DNA from: Pseudoduganella rivuli
Lineage (GTDB): Bacteria; Pseudomonadota; Gammaproteobacteria; Burkholderiales; Burkholderiaceae_D
DNA length: 64,000 nt
Assembly: GCF_009674485.1 (NCBI RefSeq)
Contig: NZ_WKJJ01000011.1
Coordinates: 124,001-188,000 of the forward strand
Direction: 5' to 3'
In this document: piece after piece, positions 15,881 through 24,560 of the stretch
How the letters are laid out: each line of letters begins with the position of its first letter
Position numbering within the stretch: the first letter of the stretch is position 1
Position numbers and translations under genes: made by a program
Notes under the pieces: model-generated
Databases searched by the model: none
What the model was told of the DNA's origin: nothing
What the model saw: the letters and a program-made list of their open reading frames with translations, nothing else

Positions 15881-16930
15881 TCAGGTGCTGCCCCGTTCGA
15901 TCAACTCAAACCCCGTATCGATGACTTGCGGCCCGGCCACGGTGGCGCCGGCCGGCAGCGCCAGCCGCTGCAACAGCATATCGGCGGCCAGGCGGCCAAT
16001 CGCGTGGCCATCCACCCGCACGCTGGACAACGACGGATACGTATGGGCGGCAAAATTCAAGTCGCCAAAGCCGAGGATCGCCAATTGGTCCGGCACCTTG
16101 ATGCCCCGGCTGGCCGCCTCCGTCAGCGCACCCTGCGCCAGCGTGTCGGAACTGCACACCACCAGTTCCATGTCCGGCGCGGATGACAGCAAGCGGGCGC
16201 ACCCTTCGCGGCCCAGTTGCAGGCTGGCCGGCACCGCCACGGTTTCCGTCGCCACCACGCTGACGCCCTGGCGCGCCAGCGCCGCCTGCATGCCCTGGTT
16301 GCGGCGCGCGGCGCGGGGATCGTTGGCCGTCAACAGCGCGATGCGGCGGTAACCCCGGTCCAGCATGCGCTGCGCCACCGTCTTGCCGACTTCCTCGTGT
16401 GAAAAGCCCACCAGCATGTCGATCGGCGACGGCGTCAAGTCCCACGTTTCCACCACGGGAATGCCGGCTTCGGCCAGATGCTTGCGGGTGTTGTCCGAAT
16501 GCAGCGTGCCCGTCAAAATAATGCCGTCCGGCCTGCGGCTCAACACGGTTTCGACGAGGATTTCTTCGCGCCACAATTCATAGCCGGCCAAGCCCAGCAT
16601 CAACTGGTAGCCGCCATCGGTCAGCTTGTCGCTGGCCGCCTGCACCATGTCGGTAAAGATCGGGTTCGACACCGTGGGCAGGATCAGCGCCACCAGCTTG
16701 CTGCGCCCGCCTTTCACGGCAGGCGCGCCGGTCGGCGCGGGATTCTTTGCATAACCGGTCTCGCGCACGGCCGCCTGGATGCGGGCCAGCGTACCGGGCC
16801 GCACCAGTTGCGGCTGGTTCAGTGCGCGCGACACGGTGATCGGCGACACCCCGGCCACCCGCGCCACATCGATCAGCGTGGCGCTGGTGATATGGCGTGG
16901 TTCGTTATCGTCCGGGGTGATGGTTTCCAT
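15881..16930 (-). CDS. LacI-family regulator, probably of glucarate genes
   Basis: A 349-residue LacI/GalR protein. The DNA-binding domain is at residues 17-70 with the classic ATLIDVARVAGVSPITVSRA. The periplasmic-binding-protein-like effector domain follows from about residue 75 (KLVALILPTVSNPIFTDMVQ). It resembles the GntR-type subgroup responding to sugar acids. It is co-oriented with and 54 bp after the MFS transporter gene, and gudD is divergent just beyond, so D-glucarate or galactarate catabolism is the likely target. A 16-bp element found twice in the transporter/gudD gap is a candidate binding site. Confidence 0.87.
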   Translation of the reverse strand: METITPDDNEPRHITSATLIDVARVAGVSPITVSRALNQPQLVRPGTLARIQAAVRETGYAKNPAPTGAPAVKGGRSKLVALILPTVSNPIFTDMVQAASDKLTDGGYQLMLGLAGYELWREEILVETVLSRRPDGIILTGTLHSDNTRKHLAEAGIPVVETWDLTPSPIDMLVGFSHEEVGKTVAQRMLDRGYRRIALLTANDPRAARRNQGMQAALARQGVSVVATETVAVPASLQLGREGCARLLSSAPDMELVVCSSDTLAQGALTEAASRGIKVPDQLAILGFGDLNFAAHTYPSLSSVRVDGHAIGRLAADMLLQRLALPAGATVAGPQVIDTGFELIERGST

Positions 16931-16984
16931 GGGGCGCTCGTCAATAAAGACGCAATTTTACCCGCTGCGCCATGATCGGCAAGC

Positions 16985-18355
16985 TCAGGCCGCCCGCTCG
17001 GGTTGCCCGTTATGTGCATTTGCCACCGAAGTGCCTTTCAGCTCGAAGCGGCGGATCTCGCCCACCACCAGCAGGTAGCACAGGATGGCGACCAGCGCAT
17101 TGGCGCCGACAAACACCAGCGCGCCTGCAAACGACCCCGTGGCCTGCAGGATGTAGCCGATGACGATCGGCGTCGTGATGCCCGCCGTATTGCCGAAGGT
17201 ATTGAACAGGCCGCCGCTGAGGCCACCCGCTTCCTTGGGCGACGTGTCGGACACGACAGCCCAGCCCAGCGCGCCAATGCCCTTGCCGAAGAACGCCAGC
17301 GACATCACCGCCACCACGACCCAGTCCTGTTCCACGTAGTTACAGACGATCATGCTCATGGCCAGCAGCATGCCCGCCACGATCGGCGTCTTGCGGGCAG
17401 CCGACAGCGAATAGCCCGCCTTGATCATGCGGTCGGAAATCACGCCGCCCAGGATGCCGCCGAGGAAACCGGCGATCGCCGGCAAGGCCGCCACAAAGCC
17501 CGCCTTGAGGATCGTCATGTGGCGTTCCTGCACCAGGTACACGGGGAACCACGTCAGGAAGAAATACGTCAGGGTCGTGATGCAGTACTGGCCGATGTAC
17601 ACACCCAGCAGCATGCGACTGGCCAGCAATTGCCTGATGGTCCCGGCCGTATCGATTTTCACCGCCACGCGCTGCGCGGATTCCAGGTCCACCAGGCCGC
17701 CGCCCTGCTCGATGTACGCCAGTTCGGCGGCATTGGTGCGCGGGTGATCGCGCGGGCCGTAAATGGTTTTCAGCCATACCGCGGACATCAGGATGCCCAG
17801 CGCGCCCATCACATAAAACACGCTTTGCCAGCCCAGGCTGTGCACCAGCCAGCCCATCAGCGGAGCAAACAACACGGTGGCGAAATACTGGGCGGAATTG
17901 AAGATCGCGGCCGCCTTGCCCCGTTCCGCCGTGGGGAACCAGGCCGACGCGATGCGGCTGTTGCCGGGGAACGAAGGTGCTTCCGCCGCCCCCACCAGCA
18001 GCCGCAACGCAAACAGCGCCGCCACGGCGGTGCCCCCGGTCAGGAAACCGACCCCGCCCATCATCAGCGTAAACAGCGACCACAGGAAAATACTGAAGAA
18101 ATATGTGATTTTCGAACCGAACCGGTCCAGCAGCCAGCCGCCCGGCAATTGCGCCAGCACATACGACCAGGCAAACGCCGAGAACACAAAGCCCATCTGC
18201 ACCGGCGTCAGGTGCAAGGTTTTGCTCAGTTCAGGCCCGGCAATCGAGACCGTGGCGCGGTCCGCGTAGTTGATGGTGGTGATGAGAAATAGCATCGCGA
18301 GGATGCCCCATCGGGTACGGGTGGCCTGCCGGCCGGTCTGGTGTTGCGCTTCCAT
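16985..18355 (-). CDS. MFS transporter for glucarate/galactarate-type sugar acids
   Basis: A 456-residue major facilitator of the anion:cation symporter family (GudP/GarP type) with 12 predicted helices. Family signatures are TTINYADRATVSIAGPEL in the first helix and the loop WLLDRFGSK between helices 2 and 3. It is divergent from gudD and co-oriented with a LacI regulator, so it probably brings D-glucarate or galactarate through the inner membrane by proton symport. Exact substrate among hexarates cannot be told from sequence. Confidence 0.87.
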   Translation of the reverse strand: MEAQHQTGRQATRTRWGILAMLFLITTINYADRATVSIAGPELSKTLHLTPVQMGFVFSAFAWSYVLAQLPGGWLLDRFGSKITYFFSIFLWSLFTLMMGGVGFLTGGTAVAALFALRLLVGAAEAPSFPGNSRIASAWFPTAERGKAAAIFNSAQYFATVLFAPLMGWLVHSLGWQSVFYVMGALGILMSAVWLKTIYGPRDHPRTNAAELAYIEQGGGLVDLESAQRVAVKIDTAGTIRQLLASRMLLGVYIGQYCITTLTYFFLTWFPVYLVQERHMTILKAGFVAALPAIAGFLGGILGGVISDRMIKAGYSLSAARKTPIVAGMLLAMSMIVCNYVEQDWVVVAVMSLAFFGKGIGALGWAVVSDTSPKEAGGLSGGLFNTFGNTAGITTPIVIGYILQATGSFAGALVFVGANALVAILCYLLVVGEIRRFELKGTSVANAHNGQPERAA

Positions 18356-18392
18356 GCTGTCTCCTCAATGATTTGCAGTAAAACGAGTGAAT

Positions 18393-18408
18393 ATCATTTT
18401 CAATCATT
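18393..18408. promoter_or_regulatory. Candidate operator repeat, copy 1 (glucarate genes)
   Basis: ATCATTTTCAATCATT, found identically at 18602-18617 and, over 12 bases in reverse orientation, at 18563-18574. This copy lies 38 bp before the MFS transporter start. Confidence 0.6.
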
Positions 18409-18562
18409 TTCTGTCATACAGTATAGGCACAGCTCCGTGGAAAACGCAAATCCGGCCATTTTCGTACTTAACCGTTTTTATTCAATTACTTAAGCACAAT
18501 CCACTGGACCGGAGACGAAAAAATATTTGATAGCCCTTGCCAAATGATGGCGCGCAAATTAC

Positions 18563-18574
18563 GATTGAAAATGA
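18563..18574. promoter_or_regulatory. Candidate operator repeat, inverted partial copy
   Basis: GATTGAAAATGA is the reverse complement of TCATTTTCAATC, the core of the repeats at 18393 and 18602. It lies 55 bp before the gudD start. Confidence 0.5.
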
Positions 18575-18601
18575 AATTTGACGCAACAACCACTGAAACA
18601 C

Positions 18602-18617
18602 ATCATTTTCAATCATT
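18602..18617. promoter_or_regulatory. Candidate operator repeat, copy 2 (glucarate genes)
   Basis: Second exact copy of ATCATTTTCAATCATT, only 12 bp before the gudD ATG, where binding would block initiation at gudD. Two exact 16-mers in a 273-bp gap are unlikely by chance. Confidence 0.6.
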
Positions 18618-18628
18618 CGAGACAGAAC

Positions 18629-19960
18629 ATGACCACGATCACCCCCGTTATCAGCGCCATGCGCGTTATCCCCGTCGCCGGCCGCGACAGCATGCTGCTC
18701 AACCTGTCCGGCGCCCACGGCCCCTACTTTACGCGCAACCTGGTGATCCTGACCGACAGTTCAGGCAACACCGGCGTTGGCGAAGTGCCGGGCGGCGAAG
18801 GCATCCGCCAGACCCTGGAAGATGCGCGTGACCTCGTGATCGGCCAGCCGATCGGCCAATACCAGGCCATCCTGAACCGCGCCCGCACCGTCTTTGCCGA
18901 CCGCGACAAGGGCGGCCGCGGCTTGCAAACCTTTGACTTGCGCATTGCCGTACACGCCGTGACGGCGCTGGAAGCGGCCCTGCTGGACCTGGTGGGCAAA
19001 TTCATGGGCGTACCGGTGGCGGCCCTGCTGGGCGAAGGCCAGCAGCGCACCGAAGTGGAAATGCTGGGTTACCTGTTCTATGTGGCCGACCGCAACAAGA
19101 CCGACCTGCCCTATGACGCTGATCCGGACGCGGCCGACGACTGGCTGCGCCTGCGCCACGAGGAAGCCGTGACGCCGGACGCCGTGGTGCGCCTGGCCGA
19201 AGCGGCCTATGCGCGCTATGGTTTCAAGGACTTCAAGCTCAAGGGCGGCGTGTTCCGCGGCGAAGAGGAAATTGCCGCCGTCACGGCGTTGGCCGAACGC
19301 TTCCCGGATGCCCGCGTGACACTCGACCCGAACGGCGGCTGGCTGCTGAAAGATGCGATCCGCCTGTGCCGCGACCAGCACCACGTGCTGGCATATGCGG
19401 AAGATCCGTGCGGCGCGGAAGACGGCTATTCGGGCCGTGAAACCATGGCCGAGTTCCGCCGCGCCACCGGCTTGCCGACCGCCACCAACATGATCGCCAC
19501 CGACTGGCGCCAGATGGGCCACGCGATCCAGCTGCAATCGGTCGACATCCCGCTGGCCGACCCGCACTTCTGGACCATGCAAGGTTCCGTGCGCGTGGCG
19601 CAACTGTGCGACGCCTGGGGCCTGACGTGGGGTTCGCATTCCAACAACCACTTCGACGTGTCGCTGGCCATGTTCACCCACGTGGCGGCCGCCGCGCCCG
19701 GCAAGATCACGGCCATCGATACGCACTGGATCTGGCAGGATGGCCAGTACCTGACCAGCAACCCGCTGCAAATTACCGGCGGCAAGGTGCAGGTGCCGAC
19801 CACGCCGGGGCTGGGCGTGGAACTGGACATGGACGCCGTCGAGAAAGCCCATCAGCTGTATCGCGGCATGGGCCTGGGCGCGCGCAACGATGCCGTGCAA
19901 ATGCAATATTTCATTCCCGGCTGGAGCTTCGATCCGAAGCGCCCCGCCTTCGTCCGCTGA
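18629..19960 (+). CDS. gudD: Glucarate dehydratase
   Basis: A 443-residue enolase-superfamily enzyme that dehydrates D-glucarate to 5-keto-4-deoxyglucarate. The start at 18629 (MTTITPVISAMRVIPVAGRD) gives the family N-terminus; an in-frame ATG at 18578 is less likely. The KxK catalytic pair is Lys203 and Lys205 in FKLKGG, metal ligands follow (TLDPNGGW, YAEDPCG), and the base His337 lies in GSHSNNHFD. Downstream enzymes of the pathway (aldolase, dehydrogenase) are not in the window. It is divergent from the transporter with shared repeat elements between. Confidence 0.93.
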   Translation: MTTITPVISAMRVIPVAGRDSMLLNLSGAHGPYFTRNLVILTDSSGNTGVGEVPGGEGIRQTLEDARDLVIGQPIGQYQAILNRARTVFADRDKGGRGLQTFDLRIAVHAVTALEAALLDLVGKFMGVPVAALLGEGQQRTEVEMLGYLFYVADRNKTDLPYDADPDAADDWLRLRHEEAVTPDAVVRLAEAAYARYGFKDFKLKGGVFRGEEEIAAVTALAERFPDARVTLDPNGGWLLKDAIRLCRDQHHVLAYAEDPCGAEDGYSGRETMAEFRRATGLPTATNMIATDWRQMGHAIQLQSVDIPLADPHFWTMQGSVRVAQLCDAWGLTWGSHSNNHFDVSLAMFTHVAAAAPGKITAIDTHWIWQDGQYLTSNPLQITGGKVQVPTTPGLGVELDMDAVEKAHQLYRGMGLGARNDAVQMQYFIPGWSFDPKRPAFVR

Positions 19961-19966
19961 GCACAC

Positions 19967-20194
19967 CTAGCGGTGCATCAGGCGCCGCGGCCCGCCGTCC
20001 AGCAGGCGGCGGATCAGTTCCGGGCTCGCCCGGTGCTGCCGCAAATAGCGCTCCGCCTCCGCTTCGCCCACCAGCGCCAGCAAGGCCAGCGCGCGCTGGA
20101 CCCGCTCGGCCATATGCCGGTTGGCGCGCTGTTCATCGGGGGGCGCGCCATCCCCGCTTTGCTCATCCTGTTTCCCCACTAGCGGCTCCTTCAC
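19967..20194 (-). CDS. Small charged helical protein, unknown function
   Basis: An open frame of 75 codons; a shorter start at an internal Met (MAERVQRALALLALVG) is possible. The sequence is almost all helix-forming, Arg/Glu/Leu-rich, ending SPELIRRLLDGGPRRLMHR. The ending resembles the small protein at 3698-3883. No known domain is recognised. It begins six bases after the gudD stop on the opposite strand. It may be a real orphan gene of this lineage, but coding by chance in GC-rich DNA is not excluded. Confidence 0.42.
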   Translation of the reverse strand: MKEPLVGKQDEQSGDGAPPDEQRANRHMAERVQRALALLALVGEAEAERYLRQHRASPELIRRLLDGGPRRLMHR

Positions 20195-20308
20195 TGCAAG
20201 CGGCCAGTATGGACCGATGCGGGTTGCGCACCATCCGATTTCCCTATCGGGCGCGGCGGACGCCTAAAGGAAGGCTATGCACGCCGTACCGGTGTTCCGG
20301 CATGCCGG

Positions 20309-22267
20309 TCACACCGTTCGCATATGCATGACGTACTGGTTGCGGCCCCGGTGCTTGGCCTCGTACATGGCGGCATCGCTGAGGCGCAGCAACTCGTTGG
20401 CGTCTTGCGCATCGCCCGGGTAGTAGGCAATACCGATGCTGGCCGACACCCTTGCCGGACTGCCGCGCGACAGCGGTATCGGGACGCAAATGGACAGCAG
20501 CGCCCGCGCGGCCACGTCTTCCGCTTCGCCCATGTCATGCAAATCGGCCAGCAACAGCACGAATTCGTCGCCGCCCAGGCGCGCCACCGTATCGTTGGCG
20601 CGCACCGACTGCTGCAAGCGCCCGGCCACGGCCAGCAACACTTCATCGCCCGCCTCATGACCGTACTCGTCATTGACAGCCTTGAAACCGTCCAGGTCCA
20701 GGGAACAGACCGCCAGCGGCGCAGAGGTCCGTTTGCTGGCGACGATCGCCTGGCTGAGCCGGTCATGCAGCAGGCGCCGGTTGGGCAGGTGCGTCAACGG
20801 ATCGCGGAACGCCAGCATCTCTATTTCATCCTGGCGCATGCGCTGTTCGGTGATATCGGTAAACAACGACACATAATGGCTGACTTTGCCATCAGCGCTG
20901 TCAACCCGGCTGACCGACAGGTAGGCGGCGAACAGCGTGCCGTCCCTGCGCCGGTCCCAGACCTGCCCGTCCCAATTGCCGGTACTGTTCAATGCCGCCC
21001 ACATGCGCTGGTAAAACGCGTCGTCATGCCGTCCGGACTGCAGCATGCGCGGGTTCCTCCCCAATAATTCGTTGCGGCCATATCCGCTCATGGACTGGAA
21101 CGCGCGATTCGCTTCGATAATGCGCAAGTCCGCGTCGACGATCAGGATCCCTTCGGACGTGGCGTCAAACACGCTGGCCGCCAGTTCCAGCCCGCGCTTG
21201 CTGGCTTCACCGGCTGCCTGCATGCGGTTGAATTGCAGCGCCAGCCGGGCTATCTCGCGCGGGCCGCCAACGACGGCCCGCGCGCCGGCAATGCCCTGCT
21301 CCGCCTGCTCGGCAGCCAGTTGCAATCCCCGCAGCGCCTGCACCGCTTCCCGGTGCAGCCACCACGCCGCAACGACGCCGGCCGCCAGCACCACGCCGAT
21401 TGCCGCAGCCGCAACGGCCAGCCGCCCCGCCATGCCGGCCATCAACGATTGCTCTGTCACGCCGGTGATGGATGTCCACCCCGTCGTCGGCGAGTAATGA
21501 TGCGCCAGTTGCGCCGGCGCACCTGACAACGAGCGCGCGGCAAACACGCCTTCCGACGCCGCCCCGATCGCGGCCCGAACTTCCGGCGCGGCTTCGCGCC
21601 CGCGCATAGCCCCGCCGGCGCTATGCGCGATCACCCTGCCGTTCCGGTCCACCAGCGCGGCTTCCCGGCCGCTTTCCGACACCTGCCGGGAAAAATAACT
21701 GTCCAGCGCCGCTGCGGGGATGCCATAGACCAGTCCCCATCCGGGCCGGCCATAACGGGCCAGTGGCAGGAATACCGCCACATACGGCTGTTTTGACACG
21801 GCGCCGATGAACAAGGGGGAGACGGCCGGCTGGCCGGCAGCGAGTGCCGGTCCCAGCGCATCGGCCACACCGCCGCGCGGCAGCGGAGAGCCATAGGGCA
21901 ACAAGGTATTCATCAATTGCCGCCCATCCCGGTCCAGCAGGACGATGGCGCCGCCTTTGCCTGCCGCACTGGTTTCCGTGGCCTGGCGCTGGAACGCGGC
22001 CAGGTCGCCATCAGCCAGCAGCGGCGACGTCGCCAGCGCCTGCAGGCGCGCCAGGCTTGCTTCGGCGACACCATCAAACACCTGGGCCAGCGCACGCGCT
22101 GAATTCAGCGTTTCCTCTTCGGCATCCACATACGCTTGCCACTGCAGGAACACGATGAATACAGCGCCGGTGACCAGTCCCGGCACCAGCACCAGGCACA
22201 ACAGCCATCCCAGGCGGCTGTACCGGGCCAGCGCGCCATTGCCTCGCCCAACCTTCCATCGCAACAT
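20309..22267 (-). CDS. Membrane diguanylate cyclase (sensor-HAMP-like-PAS-GGDEF)
   Basis: A 652-residue protein. The start at 22267 (MLRWKVGRG) is chosen because GGGAG lies eight bases upstream; a GTG at 22294 also opens the frame. A transmembrane helix (LGWLLCLVLVPGLVTGAVFI) is followed by a periplasmic Cache-like sensor (about residues 45-290), a second membrane helix (AVAAAAIGVVLAAGVVAAWW), a HAMP-like linker, a PAS domain (ILIVDADLRIIEANRAFQSM) and a GGDEF domain with an intact active site (ARLGGDEFVLL). There is no EAL domain. It should make c-di-GMP in response to a periplasmic signal. A near-consensus Fnr box lies about 120 bp upstream. Confidence 0.88.
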   Translation of the reverse strand: MLRWKVGRGNGALARYSRLGWLLCLVLVPGLVTGAVFIVFLQWQAYVDAEEETLNSARALAQVFDGVAEASLARLQALATSPLLADGDLAAFQRQATETSAAGKGGAIVLLDRDGRQLMNTLLPYGSPLPRGGVADALGPALAAGQPAVSPLFIGAVSKQPYVAVFLPLARYGRPGWGLVYGIPAAALDSYFSRQVSESGREAALVDRNGRVIAHSAGGAMRGREAAPEVRAAIGAASEGVFAARSLSGAPAQLAHHYSPTTGWTSITGVTEQSLMAGMAGRLAVAAAAIGVVLAAGVVAAWWLHREAVQALRGLQLAAEQAEQGIAGARAVVGGPREIARLALQFNRMQAAGEASKRGLELAASVFDATSEGILIVDADLRIIEANRAFQSMSGYGRNELLGRNPRMLQSGRHDDAFYQRMWAALNSTGNWDGQVWDRRRDGTLFAAYLSVSRVDSADGKVSHYVSLFTDITEQRMRQDEIEMLAFRDPLTHLPNRRLLHDRLSQAIVASKRTSAPLAVCSLDLDGFKAVNDEYGHEAGDEVLLAVAGRLQQSVRANDTVARLGGDEFVLLLADLHDMGEAEDVAARALLSICVPIPLSRGSPARVSASIGIAYYPGDAQDANELLRLSDAAMYEAKHRGRNQYVMHMRTV

Positions 22268-22388
22268 CTGAATTTCTCCCGTGCGGACCACCACGGCATC
22301 CAGTGTGCGCTGCCGTTCTGCCTTGCGAAAGGGAGCAGTTGCTTAGTTGTTGCAAGCTGAAATGAAATTTTTGCCGGACCGGGCAAAT

Positions 22389-22402
22389 TTGATCGAGGTC
22401 AA
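22389..22402. promoter_or_regulatory. Fnr-type box before the diguanylate cyclase gene
   Basis: TTGAT-CGAG-GTCAA matches the Fnr/Anr consensus TTGAT-N4-ATCAA at 9 of 10 positions. It lies between the NarL-type regulator stop and the GGDEF gene start, so it can only serve the latter. Confidence 0.55.
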
Positions 22403-22438
22403 GGTAATTTGCGCCGGAAGCGCGCAAACTGTCCTATT

Positions 22439-23074
22439 TCAGATCAATCCATTCTCCAGCGCATAGCGCGTCAGCTCGGCATTGCTGGCCATGCCCATTT
22501 TTTCCAGGATACGGCTGCGGTAAGTGGTCACGGTATTCGGGCTCAGGTGCAAGGTCTCGCCGATCTTCACCAGCGATTCGCCCGCCGCGATCAGCTTGAA
22601 TACTTCCAGTTCGCGGTTCGACAGCGCTTCCACGCCTTCCGCCCCGGCGCCGCCGATCAGGCTGGCCAGTTTTTCCAGCAGGGCCGGGCTGACGTGCTTG
22701 CCGCCCGCCGCGGCCTTGCGCACCGCCATCACCAGGGTCGACGTCGGCGCATCCTTGGTCAGGTAGCCGGCGGCGCCGGCCTTCAGTGCCCGCACCGCAT
22801 AAATGTCTTCCGAATACGTGCTCAGCATCAGCACCGCCATGCGCGGATAGTCCGAACGCAACTGGCGCAGCAAGTCCAACCCGTTCTTGCCCGGCATCTG
22901 GATATCGACCAGCGCCACGTCGAACTCCGCCGCCGCCAGCAACTGCAATGCTTCGGCCGCATTGCCGGCTTCGCCGTCGACGCTGATGCCGTCGGCCGTC
23001 CCCAGCATCAGGCGCACGCCATTGCGCGCAATCGCATGGTCGTCGACCAGCAGCACGCGGATAGGCGCGCTCAT
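22439..23074 (-). CDS. NarL/FixJ-type response regulator
   Basis: A 211-residue two-domain regulator. The receiver domain (residues 1-120) has the acidic pair in LLVDDHA and the phospho-acceptor Asp in VALVDIQMPGKNGLDLL. The C-terminal LuxR helix-turn-helix (about 145-205) is LSNRELEVFKLIAAGESLVK with the recognition helix LHLSPNTVTTYRSRILEKM. Its ATG overlaps the stop of the histidine kinase gene at 23071 by four bases (ATGA), so that kinase is the likely partner. It is the last gene of a four-gene signalling operon. Confidence 0.92.
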   Translation of the reverse strand: MSAPIRVLLVDDHAIARNGVRLMLGTADGISVDGEAGNAAEALQLLAAAEFDVALVDIQMPGKNGLDLLRQLRSDYPRMAVLMLSTYSEDIYAVRALKAGAAGYLTKDAPTSTLVMAVRKAAAGGKHVSPALLEKLASLIGGAGAEGVEALSNRELEVFKLIAAGESLVKIGETLHLSPNTVTTYRSRILEKMGMASNAELTRYALENGLI

Positions 23075-24150
23075 TGTTGTTCCTCCAGCGGCAATTGCAC
23101 GCGCAACAGCGTACCGCCCTGTGTTCCGGGCGCAATCTGTAACTCGCCGCCAAAATGACGTACACGTTCCTGCATTCCAATAATCCCCCAGGATGCGCCA
23201 TTGCGCAGCCGTTCTTCCGTAATACCGACACCGTCATCGGCCACCGTCAGCAGCAGGCGGCCCCCTTCGCGGCGCGCGTCGACCCTGACCGTGCGGGCAT
23301 GCGCATGCCGCACCACATTGGTCAATCCTTCCTGCACCACGCGGAACAGCATGGTGCTGCAGCCCGCGTCCAGCTCCACTTCCGACACGTCCGGCTCGAT
23401 GCGGCACGCATGGCGCAGGCCGGAACGCTGGGCCACCTGTTCGGTATGCCATTCCAGCGCCGCCCACAAGCCCAGCTGGTCCAGCACGCTGGGCCGCAAA
23501 TCCGTGATGACGCGGCGCACCGTGGCGATCGCATCCTGCGCCAGTCCCGACGCTTCCGCCAGCAGCGGGTCGGCGCCGGCGCCGGCGCGCTCGATGGCGA
23601 CACCGATATACGCCTTGATCCCCGTCAGCAAGCCGCCCAGCTCATCGTGGATCTCCTGCGCAATACGCTTGCGCTCGTCCTCGCGGATCGATTCCTGGTG
23701 CGCCGCCAGCGTGCGCAATTCCGCTTCGGCGCGGCGCTTGCCGTCGAGCAGCCGCTGTTCGCGCAGCATGCGCAGGATCGACGCAGGTAATTGCGCCAGG
23801 TAACGCCCTTCGCCATCCTTGACCAGATAGTCGCGCGCGCCGCGCCGCATGGCTTCGGCCGCCACCATGGCGCTGTCTGCGCCGGTCAGCATCATGACGG
23901 GCGGCCCGTCCGGCGGCAAGCGGGACAGGAATTCCAGCCCGCTCATGTCCGGCAAACCGTAATCGAGCAGGATGCAGTCGGCCTGCCCGCTCCGCGCCAG
24001 GCCGAGTCCGTGTTCACCATTGTCGGCCTCCACCAGCGTAAACGCCGCTTCCGGCGCCGCGGCAAAGGTGCGGCGGCACGCCATGCGGTCGACCAGGTCG
24101 TCTTCCACGATCAGCACATTGAGGGCGGGACGTTCCGTCATGGCAGTCAC
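23071..24150 (-). CDS. Receiver-histidine kinase hybrid (NarX-type kinase)
   Basis: A 359-residue protein with reversed hybrid order: an N-terminal receiver (LIVEDDLVDRMACRRTF; phospho-Asp in CILLDYGLPDMSGLEFLS), a coiled linker, then a HisKA_3 dimerisation domain with the phospho-His in RKRIAQEIHDELGGLLTGIK, and a HATPase domain (TNVVRHAHA; VADDGVGI). No transmembrane segment is present, so it is cytoplasmic. It probably receives phosphate from an upstream kinase on its receiver and passes a signal to the NarL-type regulator downstream. It overlaps both neighbours by four bases. Confidence 0.9.
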   Translation of the reverse strand: MTAMTERPALNVLIVEDDLVDRMACRRTFAAAPEAAFTLVEADNGEHGLGLARSGQADCILLDYGLPDMSGLEFLSRLPPDGPPVMMLTGADSAMVAAEAMRRGARDYLVKDGEGRYLAQLPASILRMLREQRLLDGKRRAEAELRTLAAHQESIREDERKRIAQEIHDELGGLLTGIKAYIGVAIERAGAGADPLLAEASGLAQDAIATVRRVITDLRPSVLDQLGLWAALEWHTEQVAQRSGLRHACRIEPDVSEVELDAGCSTMLFRVVQEGLTNVVRHAHARTVRVDARREGGRLLLTVADDGVGITEERLRNGASWGIIGMQERVRHFGGELQIAPGTQGGTLLRVQLPLEEQQ

Positions 24151-24560
24151 GGCATTTCGCTCAGCGTCCAGTACATGTCGATCGAGCGCATCATCTCGAC
24201 GAAGCGCCGGTAATCGACCGGCTTGGCCATATAGCCGGCCACGCCCAGGTCGAAGCTGCGCACCTTGTCTTCCTGCTCCTCGGACGTCGTCAAGACCACC
24301 ACCGGGATCCGGCGCAAGCGGTCGTGCTGCTTGGCCTGGCGCAGGAATTCAATGCCGCTCATGATCGGCATGTTCAAGTCGAGCAGGATAATGCACGGCA
24401 GATCCGTCTCCGGACGCGACAGCCACTCCAGCGCCGCTTCGCCATTTTCCATGCTGACGACGGGATTGCAGACGTGAATTTCTTTCAGCGCCCGCAAGAT
24501 GGTCATGATGTCGACCTGGTCGTCCTCGACCAGCAAGATCGATTTATTCGGTTGTTTCAT
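24147..24560 (-). CDS. Single-domain response regulator (Rcp1/CheY-like)
   Basis: A 137-residue stand-alone receiver of the Rcp1 group, typically partnering phytochrome-like or PAS-containing kinases. It shows the acidic pair in LLVEDDQVD, the phospho-acceptor Asp in IILLDLNMPIMSGIEFLRQA, the Thr in VVLTTSEEQED, and the Lys in GYMAKPVDYRRF. There is no output domain. It overlaps the PAS-kinase gene by 17 bp and the hybrid kinase gene by four bases. It may shuttle phosphate between the two kinases (inference). Confidence 0.92.
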   Translation of the reverse strand: MKQPNKSILLVEDDQVDIMTILRALKEIHVCNPVVSMENGEAALEWLSRPETDLPCIILLDLNMPIMSGIEFLRQAKQHDRLRRIPVVVLTTSEEQEDKVRSFDLGVAGYMAKPVDYRRFVEMMRSIDMYWTLSEMP

